Positions 17,461-28,239 are shown, counted from the stretch's first letter. The stretch is DNA of 64,000 nucleotides from Clostridium kluyveri (GCF_001902295.1 NZ_CP018335.1:2728001-2792000), one strand, 5' to 3'. The notes: generated by a model from the sequence alone, not told the origin. Numbers and translations are program-made.

Positions 17461-18450
17461 TTATTGCTTGATTTTCTCTGTGTATTCATATAACTCATCT
17501 ACACTCTCTGTTAAATACTTATCCACCACCGAAGCTTCATCTACATGTAATGTGATTTGATCATTTGTATCCTTCAATATGGTATCTATAGTATCTATTT
17601 TTTCCATAACTTCACCTACATTATCTATTTGCATGGACATTGTATCCGTTAAATTCTTTACTATACCCTCTAAAGTTTCAAAAGAATTTAATGTATCGTC
17701 AATCTTCTCTTTGGCTTCCACCGAAACCTTAATTCCATTTGAAATCATATCCGTGTTTTTTTCGGCATCTTTCAAAACATTTTTAGTTTCTCCATTAATA
17801 GTGTTTATAAGTACAGATATATCTTTAGTACTGTTACCGGTTATTTCTGCTAATTTTTTTACCTCTTCTGCAACAACAGCAAACCCTCTTCCACTTTCTC
17901 CAGCTCTGGCTGCTTCAATAGCTGCATTTAGAGCCAACAAATTAGTTTGATTGGCTATTCCACTTATAAGGTTGGTTATATCATTTACTTCCTTAAATCT
18001 GTCCGCCAATTTACTCATGCTGTCAAATGTTTCTTTTATCCCATCTTCCAGTGAGGTTATTATACCCATAATAGATTCTACTGCTTCTTTTCCTTTTATA
18101 GATTTTTCAATAATACTTTCAGTTATATTATGAAGCTTATTTCCTTCTTCATACAACTCGCTGGTGGATTCTTTGGTTTGATTTGTTATGGAAGATATAC
18201 TTTTCATATGATTTTTTATATCCTCTGTAAGTTCAGCCAAAATTTCATGTTCACTATTTACTGCATTATGTTGTTCTATTATATTTTCTAATTTTTTATG
18301 CAGTTGATTTAAAAATTCAAAGGTTTGTCGATTTATATCATTTTTTTTCTTTTCATATTTTTGTTGGTATTGAATTTCAATATCACGAGAATTAAATTTA
18401 GAGGTAGAATTATCTTTATCTTTTAGCTTAAAAAAACTCATATTACTCAT
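17461..18450 (-). CDS. Soluble methyl-accepting chemotaxis-type protein
   Basis: This 329-residue protein has the MCP signalling domain at about 90-320. It includes the conserved hairpin tip (ISGIANQTNLLALNAAIEA, then ARAGESGRGFAVVAEEVKKLAE). No membrane segment or periplasmic sensor domain is visible; the N-terminal 90 residues are charged and helical, so it is cytosolic. Family knowledge: such proteins dock CheA/CheW and control the flagellar motor, or control other two-component outputs. No chemotaxis partner lies nearby. Start ATG at 18450 is followed three codons later by another ATG; either could be used. The gene is isolated, with its own terminator. Confidence 0.93.
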   Translation of the reverse strand: MSNMSFFKLKDKDNSTSKFNSRDIEIQYQQKYEKKKNDINRQTFEFLNQLHKKLENIIEQHNAVNSEHEILAELTEDIKNHMKSISSITNQTKESTSELYEEGNKLHNITESIIEKSIKGKEAVESIMGIITSLEDGIKETFDSMSKLADRFKEVNDITNLISGIANQTNLLALNAAIEAARAGESGRGFAVVAEEVKKLAEITGNSTKDISVLINTINGETKNVLKDAEKNTDMISNGIKVSVEAKEKIDDTLNSFETLEGIVKNLTDTMSMQIDNVGEVMEKIDTIDTILKDTNDQITLHVDEASVVDKYLTESVDELYEYTEKIKQ

Positions 18451-18562
18451 CTTTCCCTTCTACAATTTAAAAAGTTACTTTCTAAATTATTCTATTTGTT
18501 ATTATAATAATATAAGAAATAAGTCGATTTGTACAGCATTGATTAATACATATGTAAATAAT

Positions 18563-18600
18563 AAAAACATTAAAAAGAATACATTCTTTTTAATGTTTTT
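18563..18600. terminator. Terminator of the 90-residue protein gene
   Basis: An almost perfect inverted repeat (AAAAACATTAAAAAGAAT and its complement around a 2-nt centre) lies just past the stop at 18614, with terminal T-runs. Confidence 0.85.
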
Positions 18601-18613
18601 AGAACATTTGAAT

Positions 18614-18886
18614 CTAAGAATTACTTATAGTGCCCATATAATTGTTATAAATATTTTCAAGATACTTATCTGGTTCAGGCATAGGGTACTTTTTCCCCTT
18701 TTTGGATAATCTTTTATGTTCCTTATACCGTTTTACTATACTGTTCCAATCTTCTGGATAATTTTCCTTAAATGTTTTTATGAATCCTTCCAAATTTAAA
18801 CTTTTACCTAAATCACTAAATATTTTCTCTATCTTATCTTTTTTATCCTTTATTATTTGTGATTTTACAACATGTTTTTTCCCCAT
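18614..18886 (-). CDS. Small basic protein, unknown
   Basis: This 90-residue hypothetical protein starts with ATG at 18886, preceded by AAAGAGG; an in-frame GTG at 18898 overlaps the Shine-Dalgarno and is less likely. It is strongly basic (MGKKHVVKSQIIKDKKDK at the start; KRYKEHKRLSKKGKKYPMP in the middle) and predicted helical. It ends with a short EPDKYLENIYNNYMG helix. No membrane segment or catalytic motif is visible. It has its own terminator and stands alone. The basic composition would allow nucleic-acid binding, but I have no direct evidence. Confidence 0.65.
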   Translation of the reverse strand: MGKKHVVKSQIIKDKKDKIEKIFSDLGKSLNLEGFIKTFKENYPEDWNSIVKRYKEHKRLSKKGKKYPMPEPDKYLENIYNNYMGTISNS

Positions 18887-19039
18887 AATAACATTCACCT
18901 CTTTCTTAATATACTATATTCTTCTCTTTTTTAATAATTCCTTTTATATTCATATAATTTTAAGAAAAATTTAAATATTGATAAATATCACAATAATTAT
19001 TTAAATTCTTTATTATAATATTGCACAATTTTAAAACCT

Positions 19040-19942
19040 TTAAACAAATTCCTTAACTTTACATACAATTTTATCTATAATTCTATCCACGCACTCATTC
19101 ATAATAAGATGTTTATCTTCATCAAAAATCAGCATTTCCTTATGGGGAGCTTTTATCAGTTTAAAAACTTTTTTAGTATATTCAAAGGGAAATAAAGGAT
19201 CTTTTTTTCCTACTAAAACTACAACAGGACATTTTATACTGCCATCATATACCTGTTTTAAATCCGCACAAAACAGACTAGTCAAAAAATAAAGTGGATA
19301 TTTCATAAACCCAATGGGATCATGCTCTAATTTGGCATATACTTTTTTATCTCTTATAACTTTTTTTACATCCAGATAAAAAGAAACATGCAGTTGTAAT
19401 CTTGGAACTACTTTTCTTCCTATTTTCATCGTTATAATAATTAGCTTATATATGTGCTTAAAACTATTTGGGAATCTTGTTACACAAATTGAATCTGGAA
19501 GGGCTGGAATTAAGATATTATGAGGAAAAGCAGCCTTAATTCTATTATCAAGCCCCGCTAATGCTATAGTTAAAATTCCCCCTTGACTTGAACCCATAAT
19601 AAATACCTTATTATTAAATCTACGAATTCCATAGGAAATAGCATCCTTTCCGTTTTGAAGCATTTCATCAAAACTATACAACTCTTTTACTCTTGGGCTT
19701 TTTCCATGACACACCAGATGCACTCCAATGACATTGAAACCATTTAATGAAAGTAAATTTAAAAATTCTTCATAGAACAAAGGATGGGTCATTGTTCCCG
19801 GAAAAAAAACTATACAAGGATCTTCCTTCTTACTTTTCCATATAGATAGTACAATGGGAACAGAATTAGACTTTATAGTAACTTCTTCATAATATTCTGG
19901 TCTGGATATGCCTTTTAAAAGTACTTCATCATAATCTTTCAT
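19040..19942 (-). CDS. Alpha/beta hydrolase at end of lipopeptide cluster
   Basis: This 300-residue serine hydrolase starts with ATG at 19942, which has GGAGGT 7 nt upstream; an upstream in-frame start at 20005 would overlap the NRPS gene. The nucleophile elbow is FIMGSSQGGILTIAL (about residue 120). A lid-like helical region rich in Arg/Lys follows, then VVLVGKKDPLFP with the acid residue and a late FDEDKHLIMNE carrying the catalytic His. There is no signal peptide. It begins 38 nt after the NRPS stop and reads the same way, so it is probably the last gene of the biosynthetic operon. In such clusters a hydrolase may act as an editing thioesterase or trim or hydrolyse the product. The fold call is firm; the role is inferred. 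Confidence 0.85.
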   Translation of the reverse strand: MKDYDEVLLKGISRPEYYEEVTIKSNSVPIVLSIWKSKKEDPCIVFFPGTMTHPLFYEEFLNLLSLNGFNVIGVHLVCHGKSPRVKELYSFDEMLQNGKDAISYGIRRFNNKVFIMGSSQGGILTIALAGLDNRIKAAFPHNILIPALPDSICVTRFPNSFKHIYKLIIITMKIGRKVVPRLQLHVSFYLDVKKVIRDKKVYAKLEHDPIGFMKYPLYFLTSLFCADLKQVYDGSIKCPVVVLVGKKDPLFPFEYTKKVFKLIKAPHKEMLIFDEDKHLIMNECVDRIIDKIVCKVKEFV

Positions 19943-19980
19943 CTTCCACCTCCAGCTATAATTAAATAATTTTTTATTAC

Positions 19981-22900
19981 CTAGATAAAATCTACTTCCC
20001 TGCAATAATTTATCATATTTCTTATATAAAAATTATCAACCTTAGGCCAATAAAATCCCATACTCCTTAAAATTAAAATGGTCTTTTCACAAACTATTTC
20101 AAAATCAGTATTTTTAGTGGATTCCAATATCCTGGAATGAAGTAATATATTCTCAACATAATCTCTCAAGTTTTTGTTTTCATGATTTCTATATAAAAAA
20201 TCCAAAAATTTGTTAAAAGGCACAACTTCCAGATTAAAACCACAGTATTTTAACAATTCACGTAAATCAAATAAACTTATATAGTTATTATTGTAGATAT
20301 GAAATATATCATTTTTCAAATTTTTTTCATTCATTATTAATATGAACGCTTTACTTACATAATCAATAAAAGAAAAATCAAGTTTTTTTAATTCAATATT
20401 CGGAACTTGTCCTAATTTTATAAGTGACTTTATTATTTTATAAAAACCATTATCATTTATATTTTCCTGGAACTTTCCTGTCTGGGAATTGCAAATAAGA
20501 TTTCCTACTCTATAAATATTACACATTAATCCTCTACTTCTGGCCATTATTAATTTTTTTTCCGCTTCAAACTTTGTCTGTATATAGTAGTTATTATCTT
20601 CTTGTCCCACATCATGATCATATTCAGTATAAATATAATAATCTACATCAGGTATTTTTCCCCCAGCCACACCTACTGTTGAAACATGATGAAAATCCTT
20701 TTTATTGCCCTTAAGTGCAAATTCAATTAATCTTTCAGTACCCTCCACATTCACATTATAAAAATCATCATAATTTCCATAGTGTTTAACATTTGCAGCT
20801 GCATTAACTATACAGTCTATTTTTTGTAATAAATAATTATATTCTTCAGCTTCCAGTGCAAAATTTTTCTCTAAAAGATCTCCACATAATATAATAATTT
20901 TATCTCCATAGTTTTGAAAAACATCTTCCTCAAAATAAAATTGCAATTTTTCCCTGATTCTTTTTTCACCATCTTCTTTATTTCCAGATCTTATCAATAA
21001 ATAGATAATACTATCAGTATTTTTTAACAGTTGATAGAGCAAATTCACACCCAGGTATCCGGTACTTCCTGTTACCATGATATTTTTATACTTGTTTCTA
21101 ATAAAGCTGGTAGATAAATCGCCATATGATTCGATACTTTTTTTATATTTATAGATTTTATCCTCATATTGACTATAATTTCTATCCTCTTTTTTCTCTA
21201 CAAAAGAAGATTTAATTTCTTCGATAATTTTCTTTAGATTATCTTTCTTATATAAAATATTTTGTGATAGTTTAGATATAGTCTGGAATTGAAATAAATC
21301 ATTTATTTCAATTTCAAAATCCATGGACATTTTGGATATAACCCTCACAGCTTTTAGGGAATTTCCGCCCAAATCAAAAAAATTATCCAAAATTCCTATT
21401 TTATCTACGCCTAATACCTCTTCCCATACCTCCACCATTCTTTTTTCCATTTCATTTCGCGGAGGAACATATTTTATACCCACATGGGAAATCTGATCAG
21501 GCTCAGGCAAAACTTTTCTGTTTATTTTTCCATTTATTGTTAAAGGAATTTTATCTATTTTTATAAAAAAAGCTGGAATCATATAATCCGGCAGCTGTAC
21601 GGATAAATAATATTTTATATCATTTACAGATAACTCCCTATCTGAAACATAGTAAGCACACAGGTATTTATTTTTATTAAAATCTTCCCTGTCAATAACT
21701 ACAACATCTTTTATAAATTCATATTTTAAGAGTCTGCTTTCTATTTCTGCCAATTCAATTCTATAAGCACTTATCTTTACCTGTTGATCCATTCTTCCTA
21801 AAAATTCAATATTTCCATCTAATGTCCATCTGGCAAGATCCCCTGTTCTATACATTCTTTCTCCCTTCACAAAAGGATTTTCAATAAATTTTTCTTCAGT
21901 AAGTTTTTTTCTATTTAAATAACCTCTTGCCAGTCCTCTGCCGGATATACATATTTCCCCCTGTGCACCTATGGGTTGAATTCTATTATATCTATCCAAT
22001 ATATAAATATGTATATTTGAAATAGGTTTGCCTATTGGAATATTGTAATGCTCCTTATCTATGACAACACTGGTTGTTACTACTGTATTTTCCGTAGGTC
22101 CGTAATTATTCACTAATGTATAATTAACAGGTTTGAAAAATCTAAGTTTGTCACCCCCTGTTAATAAAAACCGCAAAGAATTATTTTCAATTTCCATGAA
22201 TTGCTCACAGATCTGTGTAGGGAAAAAACTTATTGTGATATTATTATTTTCAAAATATTCATTAAGTCTTACAATATCTAACCTTAAATTGCTGCTTATA
22301 ATATGCACTGCAGCTCCTTTCGCCAAATAAGGAAACAACTCCCATACAGATGCATCAAATCCAAATCCTGCATATCTTGTTGAGTTATCCAATTCACTTA
22401 TCTCATAGTAGTTGTTATGCCAATTACATAAATTCACCAGAGATTTATGCTCTACCATTACCCCTTTAGGTGTCCCTGTGGTTCCCGAAGTGTAGATAAC
22501 ATAAGCTAAATTTTCCGGTAATACTTTTACAAAAGGATTGCTGCTGCTAAATTTATTTAAAATATTAAGATCATGTTGATATTTGTATTTATGTACTGTC
22601 TTAGACTGCTTTCCTTTTAAACTCTTATCAATATATATAATGGCATCAAATCTATACTTTGTAAGTTCATTTTCAATAGTACCTATCTTATTTGAAAAGA
22701 CAATTTTATTTATTTCTTCAAATTCATATTTTAAATCCCTAAAATAATTCCTTGACAAAAACAGTTCTTCAGTCCAGTCCGTCTTGGTTTTAATATCTTC
22801 ACTTAAATGTTTATATTTAAATTCCTCCAGTGAATTTACCAATTCATATTTCAAATCTTGATCCATTATATCTCCGATAAAAATCTTTCCTTCTTTATTA

Positions 22901-24591
22901 ATGAGATCTACAGCCTTTTTTAAAATTTTTCTAAAATAGTTATGTCCATGAAAGCATTGAATAACACTATTTATAATTACAATATCAAAATCTTTCTGAT
23001 GGATCTTATCAATTTCATGCGCCATCAATACATCTAATTTAATATTTGTAATCTTTTCTTCTTCATTTCTCTTTATATTTTTATTGATTATTGCATTTGA
23101 CATATCTGTACCATAATATAAACCTACCAAAGGAGCTATTCTATACATGGAAATTCCAGAGGCACAGCCTATCTCCAGAACTTTAGTATCATTTTTTAAA
23201 AAAGGCATTAATTTTTTCAGAACATTATCCCCATATTCATCCATTTCTTTCTTTGTGAAATTTTCACCGGTATAGCTATTAGTCCATCCTCCTCCTGTGA
23301 TTTCATCCTCGGCTCTATTCCCTACATATTCCCAGAGCTTTTTATCCATTAATCCATTTTTTTCTTTTTCCTCTTCATTATATACATCATCTGTATCAAT
23401 ACAAATATAGGCACTTAAAGTTTCACACTCCCATTGAAGTCTGTTTAAATTTCTTATATATTTTTTACTGGAAATGATTACTGTGGCACCTGAATCATTT
23501 ATAATACTTTTTATTCTTTCTTCCGGAGTATCTACATCAATTGGAATATATGCCCCTCCAGCTTTTAAAACTGCCATAACTGAAATCACCTGGTTTATTG
23601 AATTCTCAAGTAAAATACCTACAAATTCATCTGCATGTATATTTCTGTCATTCACCAGATAATTGGCAATGGAATTAGCTCGTTCATTTAACTCCATATA
23701 AGTAATTTTCTCATTTTCATGAACCAGGGCAGTTTTATGTGGAAATTTTTCTACCTGTTTCTTAAACATTTCAACTATGGTATCATGTGAATTAAACTCC
23801 AGTGTATTATTATTAAAATCACATAATAGGCACTTTTTTTCATCTTCACTGGAAGTGTCAATATCCATAAGCTTTGCACTGGTATTATCTACCACAAAGC
23901 TATAATAGTTAATTAAGTTATTTCCTATACTTTCAATAGTTTTTTGTGAAAATAGTGCTGAATTATATTCAATACTCAAAAGGATAGACTGCTTAAGAAG
24001 CTTGAATGAAAAAATCATATCTGACTTTATATATTCTATATTACTTTTATCTTGAATATTTTCCAGTAACACAATAGTTTTAAATAATGGTGTATATTCG
24101 TCATTTTTAATATTTAAAATATCCGCAATTTTATCCAGAGGAAAATTTTGATTCTTATCTGCTTCTATTACGGTTTTCTTTACAATTTCCAAAAAATCCT
24201 TAAAACTCATATGGCCATATATATAGATCCTTATAGCCAATATATTATTAATGTATTGGCCTTTTTCTTTTTGTCTGAAAACCGGCATTCCGACTATAAT
24301 ATCTTCACTACCTGTATATGTGCTAAGCAAAAATTCCACCCCTGAGAGTAGTATCATAAATAATACATGCTGAGAATTCTTACTAATTGATAATAAGCGA
24401 TTAAAAGTATGCCCCTTAATTTCAACATGAAAGCTTGTCTTTAAATACTGGCTTAATTTAGGCCTTGTAGAATTTGTTAAAAATCCACTCATTTCTACAT
24501 CTCCCTCCAGCCTTTTAATCCAGTAATTTTTTTCATCTTCAAACTTTCCACTAGATATTAAAATATTCTTTGAATATTTGCCCACAGCCAT
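19981..24591 (-). CDS. NRPS: partial C - A (with inserted methyltransferase) - PCP - terminal reductase
   Basis: This 1536-residue nonribosomal peptide synthetase starts with ATG at 24591 (AGGAGTG upstream). Domains in order: the C-terminal half of a condensation domain (about 20-260) without HHxxxDG; adenylation motifs A1-A2 (about 265-420, GGAYIPID); an inserted SAM methyltransferase (about 430-665, VLEIGCASG); A3 (YTSGTTGTPKG, about 690); A5 NNYGPTE; A7 YRTGDLARW; A10 NGKINRK; a carrier domain with DLGGNSL (Ser about 1076); and a thioester-reductase domain (GSTGYLG at about 1172, YIQTK active pair). The binding-pocket residues read by hand as D-A-W-F-L-G-N-V-V, matching the published Leu code as I remember it. 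The product is probably released as an aldehyde or alcohol. Insertion between A2 and A3, rather than the more familiar A8-A9 site, is unusual. It is the last synthetase gene of the operon. Confidence 0.93.
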   Translation of the reverse strand: MAVGKYSKNILISSGKFEDEKNYWIKRLEGDVEMSGFLTNSTRPKLSQYLKTSFHVEIKGHTFNRLLSISKNSQHVLFMILLSGVEFLLSTYTGSEDIIVGMPVFRQKEKGQYINNILAIRIYIYGHMSFKDFLEIVKKTVIEADKNQNFPLDKIADILNIKNDEYTPLFKTIVLLENIQDKSNIEYIKSDMIFSFKLLKQSILLSIEYNSALFSQKTIESIGNNLINYYSFVVDNTSAKLMDIDTSSEDEKKCLLCDFNNNTLEFNSHDTIVEMFKKQVEKFPHKTALVHENEKITYMELNERANSIANYLVNDRNIHADEFVGILLENSINQVISVMAVLKAGGAYIPIDVDTPEERIKSIINDSGATVIISSKKYIRNLNRLQWECETLSAYICIDTDDVYNEEEKEKNGLMDKKLWEYVGNRAEDEITGGGWTNSYTGENFTKKEMDEYGDNVLKKLMPFLKNDTKVLEIGCASGISMYRIAPLVGLYYGTDMSNAIINKNIKRNEEEKITNIKLDVLMAHEIDKIHQKDFDIVIINSVIQCFHGHNYFRKILKKAVDLINKEGKIFIGDIMDQDLKYELVNSLEEFKYKHLSEDIKTKTDWTEELFLSRNYFRDLKYEFEEINKIVFSNKIGTIENELTKYRFDAIIYIDKSLKGKQSKTVHKYKYQHDLNILNKFSSSNPFVKVLPENLAYVIYTSGTTGTPKGVMVEHKSLVNLCNWHNNYYEISELDNSTRYAGFGFDASVWELFPYLAKGAAVHIISSNLRLDIVRLNEYFENNNITISFFPTQICEQFMEIENNSLRFLLTGGDKLRFFKPVNYTLVNNYGPTENTVVTTSVVIDKEHYNIPIGKPISNIHIYILDRYNRIQPIGAQGEICISGRGLARGYLNRKKLTEEKFIENPFVKGERMYRTGDLARWTLDGNIEFLGRMDQQVKISAYRIELAEIESRLLKYEFIKDVVVIDREDFNKNKYLCAYYVSDRELSVNDIKYYLSVQLPDYMIPAFFIKIDKIPLTINGKINRKVLPEPDQISHVGIKYVPPRNEMEKRMVEVWEEVLGVDKIGILDNFFDLGGNSLKAVRVISKMSMDFEIEINDLFQFQTISKLSQNILYKKDNLKKIIEEIKSSFVEKKEDRNYSQYEDKIYKYKKSIESYGDLSTSFIRNKYKNIMVTGSTGYLGVNLLYQLLKNTDSIIYLLIRSGNKEDGEKRIREKLQFYFEEDVFQNYGDKIIILCGDLLEKNFALEAEEYNYLLQKIDCIVNAAANVKHYGNYDDFYNVNVEGTERLIEFALKGNKKDFHHVSTVGVAGGKIPDVDYYIYTEYDHDVGQEDNNYYIQTKFEAEKKLIMARSRGLMCNIYRVGNLICNSQTGKFQENINDNGFYKIIKSLIKLGQVPNIELKKLDFSFIDYVSKAFILIMNEKNLKNDIFHIYNNNYISLFDLRELLKYCGFNLEVVPFNKFLDFLYRNHENKNLRDYVENILLHSRILESTKNTDFEIVCEKTILILRSMGFYWPKVDNFYIRNMINYCREVDFI

Positions 24592-24627
24592 TTTTATCAC
24601 TCCTAAAATATTTCATTTACAATTTGT

Positions 24628-27600
24628 CTAAAAATCAAACTCCACTTCATCTAAAGAAGTTTCTTCAAGTAATTTAAGATTATATTCTATATCAATTTGT
24701 TTTAATTTTATATCTGGATTTTTAACCACAGTCTGTAATATGTTAATGTAGTCTCTCACGAATCTTTCCATAGTATCCCTCTTAAAAAGTTTTACACAAT
24801 ATTGTACATTTAAATTTATAACATCCTCTCTTTCTATTGCTTCAAAAGTAATATCAAATTTACACTTTTTATTTTCATCAAAAGGTGTAAATTTAAGTCC
24901 ATCTATCTTAATATCTGGAATATCCATATTTTGCAGTGCAAAAACTGTATCAAATATAGGATTTCTAGCCACCTCTCTGGTGGTAAGAATACTGTCCACT
25001 AAATCATCAAATTGATAATCCTGATTTTCAAAAGCCTCCAAAACATTATATTTTACTTCGTATAAGAACTCCCTATAGGATTTATTTATGGAAGCATAAT
25101 TTCTAAGTGCAAGCATATTGACAAACATTCCCACAATATTTTGTAGATCCCCATTAGGTCTACAAGCTACCGGAGAACCTATAACTATATCTTCTTGTCC
25201 ACTATATTTTGATAACAAAATATAGTAGGCGGATAATAAAACCATAAATAAAGTGTTTTCAGCTTTCATACAAAAATTCAAAATATTAGAGGTCAATTTT
25301 TCATCCAAAGTAACTTTAAGTATATCCCCTTGAAAACTCTGGATTTCAGGTCTTTCATAATCTGTAGGCATATTTAAAATCGGTACTCCTGATTTAAATA
25401 AATTATTCCAGTATTTTTCCTGCCTTTTCATATATTCAGATTTATTGAATTGTCTCTGCCAAACTGCAAAATCTCTATAGTGCAGCTTTGATTCACTTAC
25501 TTTTATTCCATTGTATAAGTCTGCAAAATGCTTAAGTAAAATTCCCATAGATGTTCCATCCGAAATTATATGATGCATGTCAATAATCATCACATATTTA
25601 TCCTCATTGATTTTTAAAAGAGCTGCCCTCAATAAAGGAGCCTTATCTAGATCAAAGGGCCTCACAAAATTTTCAATGAACATCTGAACACTATCTAAAT
25701 TCAGATTTTTATAATACACTTCAAATTCCACATTTGAACTTATTTTTTGAACAGGCTCTTCATTTTCAATATGAAAGGATGTCCTAAATGCCTGGTGAAT
25801 TTCAATCAATTTTTTAAAGGTATTGTCAAAACGCTTAATGTCCACTTTCCCATGGATAACAACTGCAAAAGGCATATTATAGTTTATATCAGAATGATTT
25901 AATTGGCTTAATATATAAAGCCTTTTCTGAGCTGAAGATAGGGGATAATACTCCATCTCTGCTGCCTTGGGTATTTCATAACAACATTCAGTATTATCAG
26001 CCTTGCTGTAAGTTAAATATCTGGCAAAATCATATATTGTCTGATATTTTAATACCTGTGAAATGTTAATTTGTTTTCCTATTTTTTTATTTAAACTATT
26101 TACAATCTTCACAGCCATTATGGAGTCTCCCCCAAGCTCATAAAAACTCTCAAATATGTTTATTTCTTTAAAGCCAAGTTCTTTTCCCCAGATCTTCGCT
26201 AGCAATATTTCAATATCGGAATATTTCTCATTTTCCTTCTTTCCCTGTAAAATCACCTCATAATCCTCTAATTTATCTTCCAAATTAACACTTTTTTCAA
26301 TACCATCAGGTATTTCCAGCCAACATCTCTCCCTTTGAAAGGGGTAAGTAGGTAAACTTATTTTTTTTCTCCTTTCATTTTTATAAAATCTGCTCCATTT
26401 AAAGTCCGCTCCTTTAACATACATACTGCAAATCTCTTCTAACACATCTATGGATTTATTGTGGTGAAAAAATCTATTCATTATATTTTCCAGACTTTTA
26501 ATATTAACCTTTTCTCTTTCACCAGTTAGAATATTACCTCCATAGAAAATATTGCTATTATATTTATTAATGGATTCATAACTATCAGTGCAGCACAAAT
26601 AATCCAGTTTTTCTCTTAAATCAAGAATATCTTTTGAAATGACAGCTATCCTAAAATTATAATGCTTTCTGCCTGTTGAGGCAGTATAACAAATATCCTT
26701 AAAATTTATGTCCTCTGCATTCTTTAAAAAAGTATTATATTTTAATATAAGTTCCTTTAAAGTTTTTTCTGTTTTAGCGGATATCACAAAAATATTAGGT
26801 TTAAAATGAACCTCTGGTTTTTCCAAATTATTTTCAAGAGGAGCTTCTTCTAAAACAATATGACAATTTGTCCCACTGAATCCAAATGAGCTTACTCCTG
26901 CCCTGAGAGGACCACTCCTGCTGTTCCACTTTTTTAATCTATCATTCACATAAACAGGACTGTCTTCAAAATTTATTCTTTTATTTGGGGTAAAAAAATT
27001 TATACTTGGTGGAATATATCTGTGCTTCACAGCCAATACAACTTTTATAAAACTTGCAATCCCTGCACAGTCATATAGATGGCCTATGTTAGATTTTACA
27101 GAACCTACTCCACAGAATTGCTTTTTATGGGTGTATCTTTCAAATGCCTTTTTTATTCCATCTATTTCAATAGGGTCTCCAAGCTTTGTTCCAGTTCCGT
27201 GGGCTTCAATATAAGAAATAGTCTCAGGATGTACCCCTGCATTCTTCCATGCTTTTATTATTACACTGGACTGGGCTTTTACATTTGGTGCAGTAATTCC
27301 AATTGAACTGCCATCCTGATTAACTGCGCTTCCTTTAATAACTGCATATATATTATCTCCATCTTTCAAAGCTTTATTTAATGGTTTTAAAAGTACCGCG
27401 GCTACCCCCTCTCCTATACCCGTACCATCTGAACTTTCATCAAAGGCTCTAGTTTTCCCATCTGAAGATTCTATCCCTATTTTTTCACTACTTTCAAGAG
27501 GTACAATATAAACTTTTACTCCTCCTGAAAGAGCTAATTCACATTCTCCATTTTGTATAGCTCTGCAGGCCATATGAATAGCTACTAAGGAAGATGAGCA

Positions 27601-28206
27601 GGCAGTATCAATCAGCATGCTGGGTCCTTTTAAATCAAGTATGTACGAAATTCTGCTGGGTATAATTGAGGAAAGATTTCCCATTACAGAAATGGCACTA
27701 TTTGATTCATCAATTCTAGAAATCATATCTCCGTACTTATCTCCCTGAAAATCTCCTATATATCCCACAAATACACCAGTATTACTTCCTACTAACCCAC
27801 TGCCTCCATATCCTGCATCTTCTATGGTCTTCCATGCAGTCTGAAGAAATAACCTTTGACTGGGATTCATTAAACTCGCTTCCTTAGGTGTTAAACGAAA
27901 AAACCTATAGTCAAATTTATCAATTTCATCTAAATATCCTGCTTGTAAATATTTTATTTTATCTTTTGACATTCCAATATAATTGAGATATTTGTCAATG
28001 TCTTCTTTTCTTTTTTCAGGAAAATTACTTATACAATCTTTTCCATCAACTAGATTACTCCAAAATTTATTCAAATCCTCATCTTTAGGAAATGTTGCTG
28101 CCATACCTATTATGGCAATATCTTTAGTTGAAGTAATTCCTTTAAATTCACTGCTATATGATTCTATTGCATTGAAACTTTTCATAGATAATGAATTGTG
28201 TTCCAT
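24628..28206 (-). CDS. Hybrid PKS-NRPS: KS - ACP - condensation domain
   Basis: This 1192-residue protein has a ketosynthase at about 25-450 with all three catalytic elements (Cys in DTACSSSL at about 200, His in EAHGTGT at about 333, His in KSNIGH at about 377). A linker (about 455-640) contains no acyltransferase or ketoreductase motifs. A carrier domain follows with YELGGDSIMAV (Ser about 693), then a complete condensation domain (about 745-1180) with PLSSAQKRLYIL and catalytic HHIISDG at about 875. With no AT in the module, malonyl loading must come from the separate acyltransferase encoded just upstream. No KR, DH or ER means the beta-keto group should persist. The condensation domain would transfer the acyl chain to the amino acid on the next protein. 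Start ATG at 28206 follows GGAGG. Confidence 0.95.
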   Translation of the reverse strand: MEHNSLSMKSFNAIESYSSEFKGITSTKDIAIIGMAATFPKDEDLNKFWSNLVDGKDCISNFPEKRKEDIDKYLNYIGMSKDKIKYLQAGYLDEIDKFDYRFFRLTPKEASLMNPSQRLFLQTAWKTIEDAGYGGSGLVGSNTGVFVGYIGDFQGDKYGDMISRIDESNSAISVMGNLSSIIPSRISYILDLKGPSMLIDTACSSSLVAIHMACRAIQNGECELALSGGVKVYIVPLESSEKIGIESSDGKTRAFDESSDGTGIGEGVAAVLLKPLNKALKDGDNIYAVIKGSAVNQDGSSIGITAPNVKAQSSVIIKAWKNAGVHPETISYIEAHGTGTKLGDPIEIDGIKKAFERYTHKKQFCGVGSVKSNIGHLYDCAGIASFIKVVLAVKHRYIPPSINFFTPNKRINFEDSPVYVNDRLKKWNSRSGPLRAGVSSFGFSGTNCHIVLEEAPLENNLEKPEVHFKPNIFVISAKTEKTLKELILKYNTFLKNAEDINFKDICYTASTGRKHYNFRIAVISKDILDLREKLDYLCCTDSYESINKYNSNIFYGGNILTGEREKVNIKSLENIMNRFFHHNKSIDVLEEICSMYVKGADFKWSRFYKNERRKKISLPTYPFQRERCWLEIPDGIEKSVNLEDKLEDYEVILQGKKENEKYSDIEILLAKIWGKELGFKEINIFESFYELGGDSIMAVKIVNSLNKKIGKQINISQVLKYQTIYDFARYLTYSKADNTECCYEIPKAAEMEYYPLSSAQKRLYILSQLNHSDINYNMPFAVVIHGKVDIKRFDNTFKKLIEIHQAFRTSFHIENEEPVQKISSNVEFEVYYKNLNLDSVQMFIENFVRPFDLDKAPLLRAALLKINEDKYVMIIDMHHIISDGTSMGILLKHFADLYNGIKVSESKLHYRDFAVWQRQFNKSEYMKRQEKYWNNLFKSGVPILNMPTDYERPEIQSFQGDILKVTLDEKLTSNILNFCMKAENTLFMVLLSAYYILLSKYSGQEDIVIGSPVACRPNGDLQNIVGMFVNMLALRNYASINKSYREFLYEVKYNVLEAFENQDYQFDDLVDSILTTREVARNPIFDTVFALQNMDIPDIKIDGLKFTPFDENKKCKFDITFEAIEREDVINLNVQYCVKLFKRDTMERFVRDYINILQTVVKNPDIKLKQIDIEYNLKLLEETSLDEVEFDF

Positions 28207-28239
28207 TTATAATAAAACCTCCAATTTTAACTACTATTT

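Noticed and set aside
19943..20005. Longer start of the alpha/beta hydrolase gene
   Set aside because: It would overlap the NRPS stop and lacks a ribosome site; ATG at 19942 has GGAGGT.
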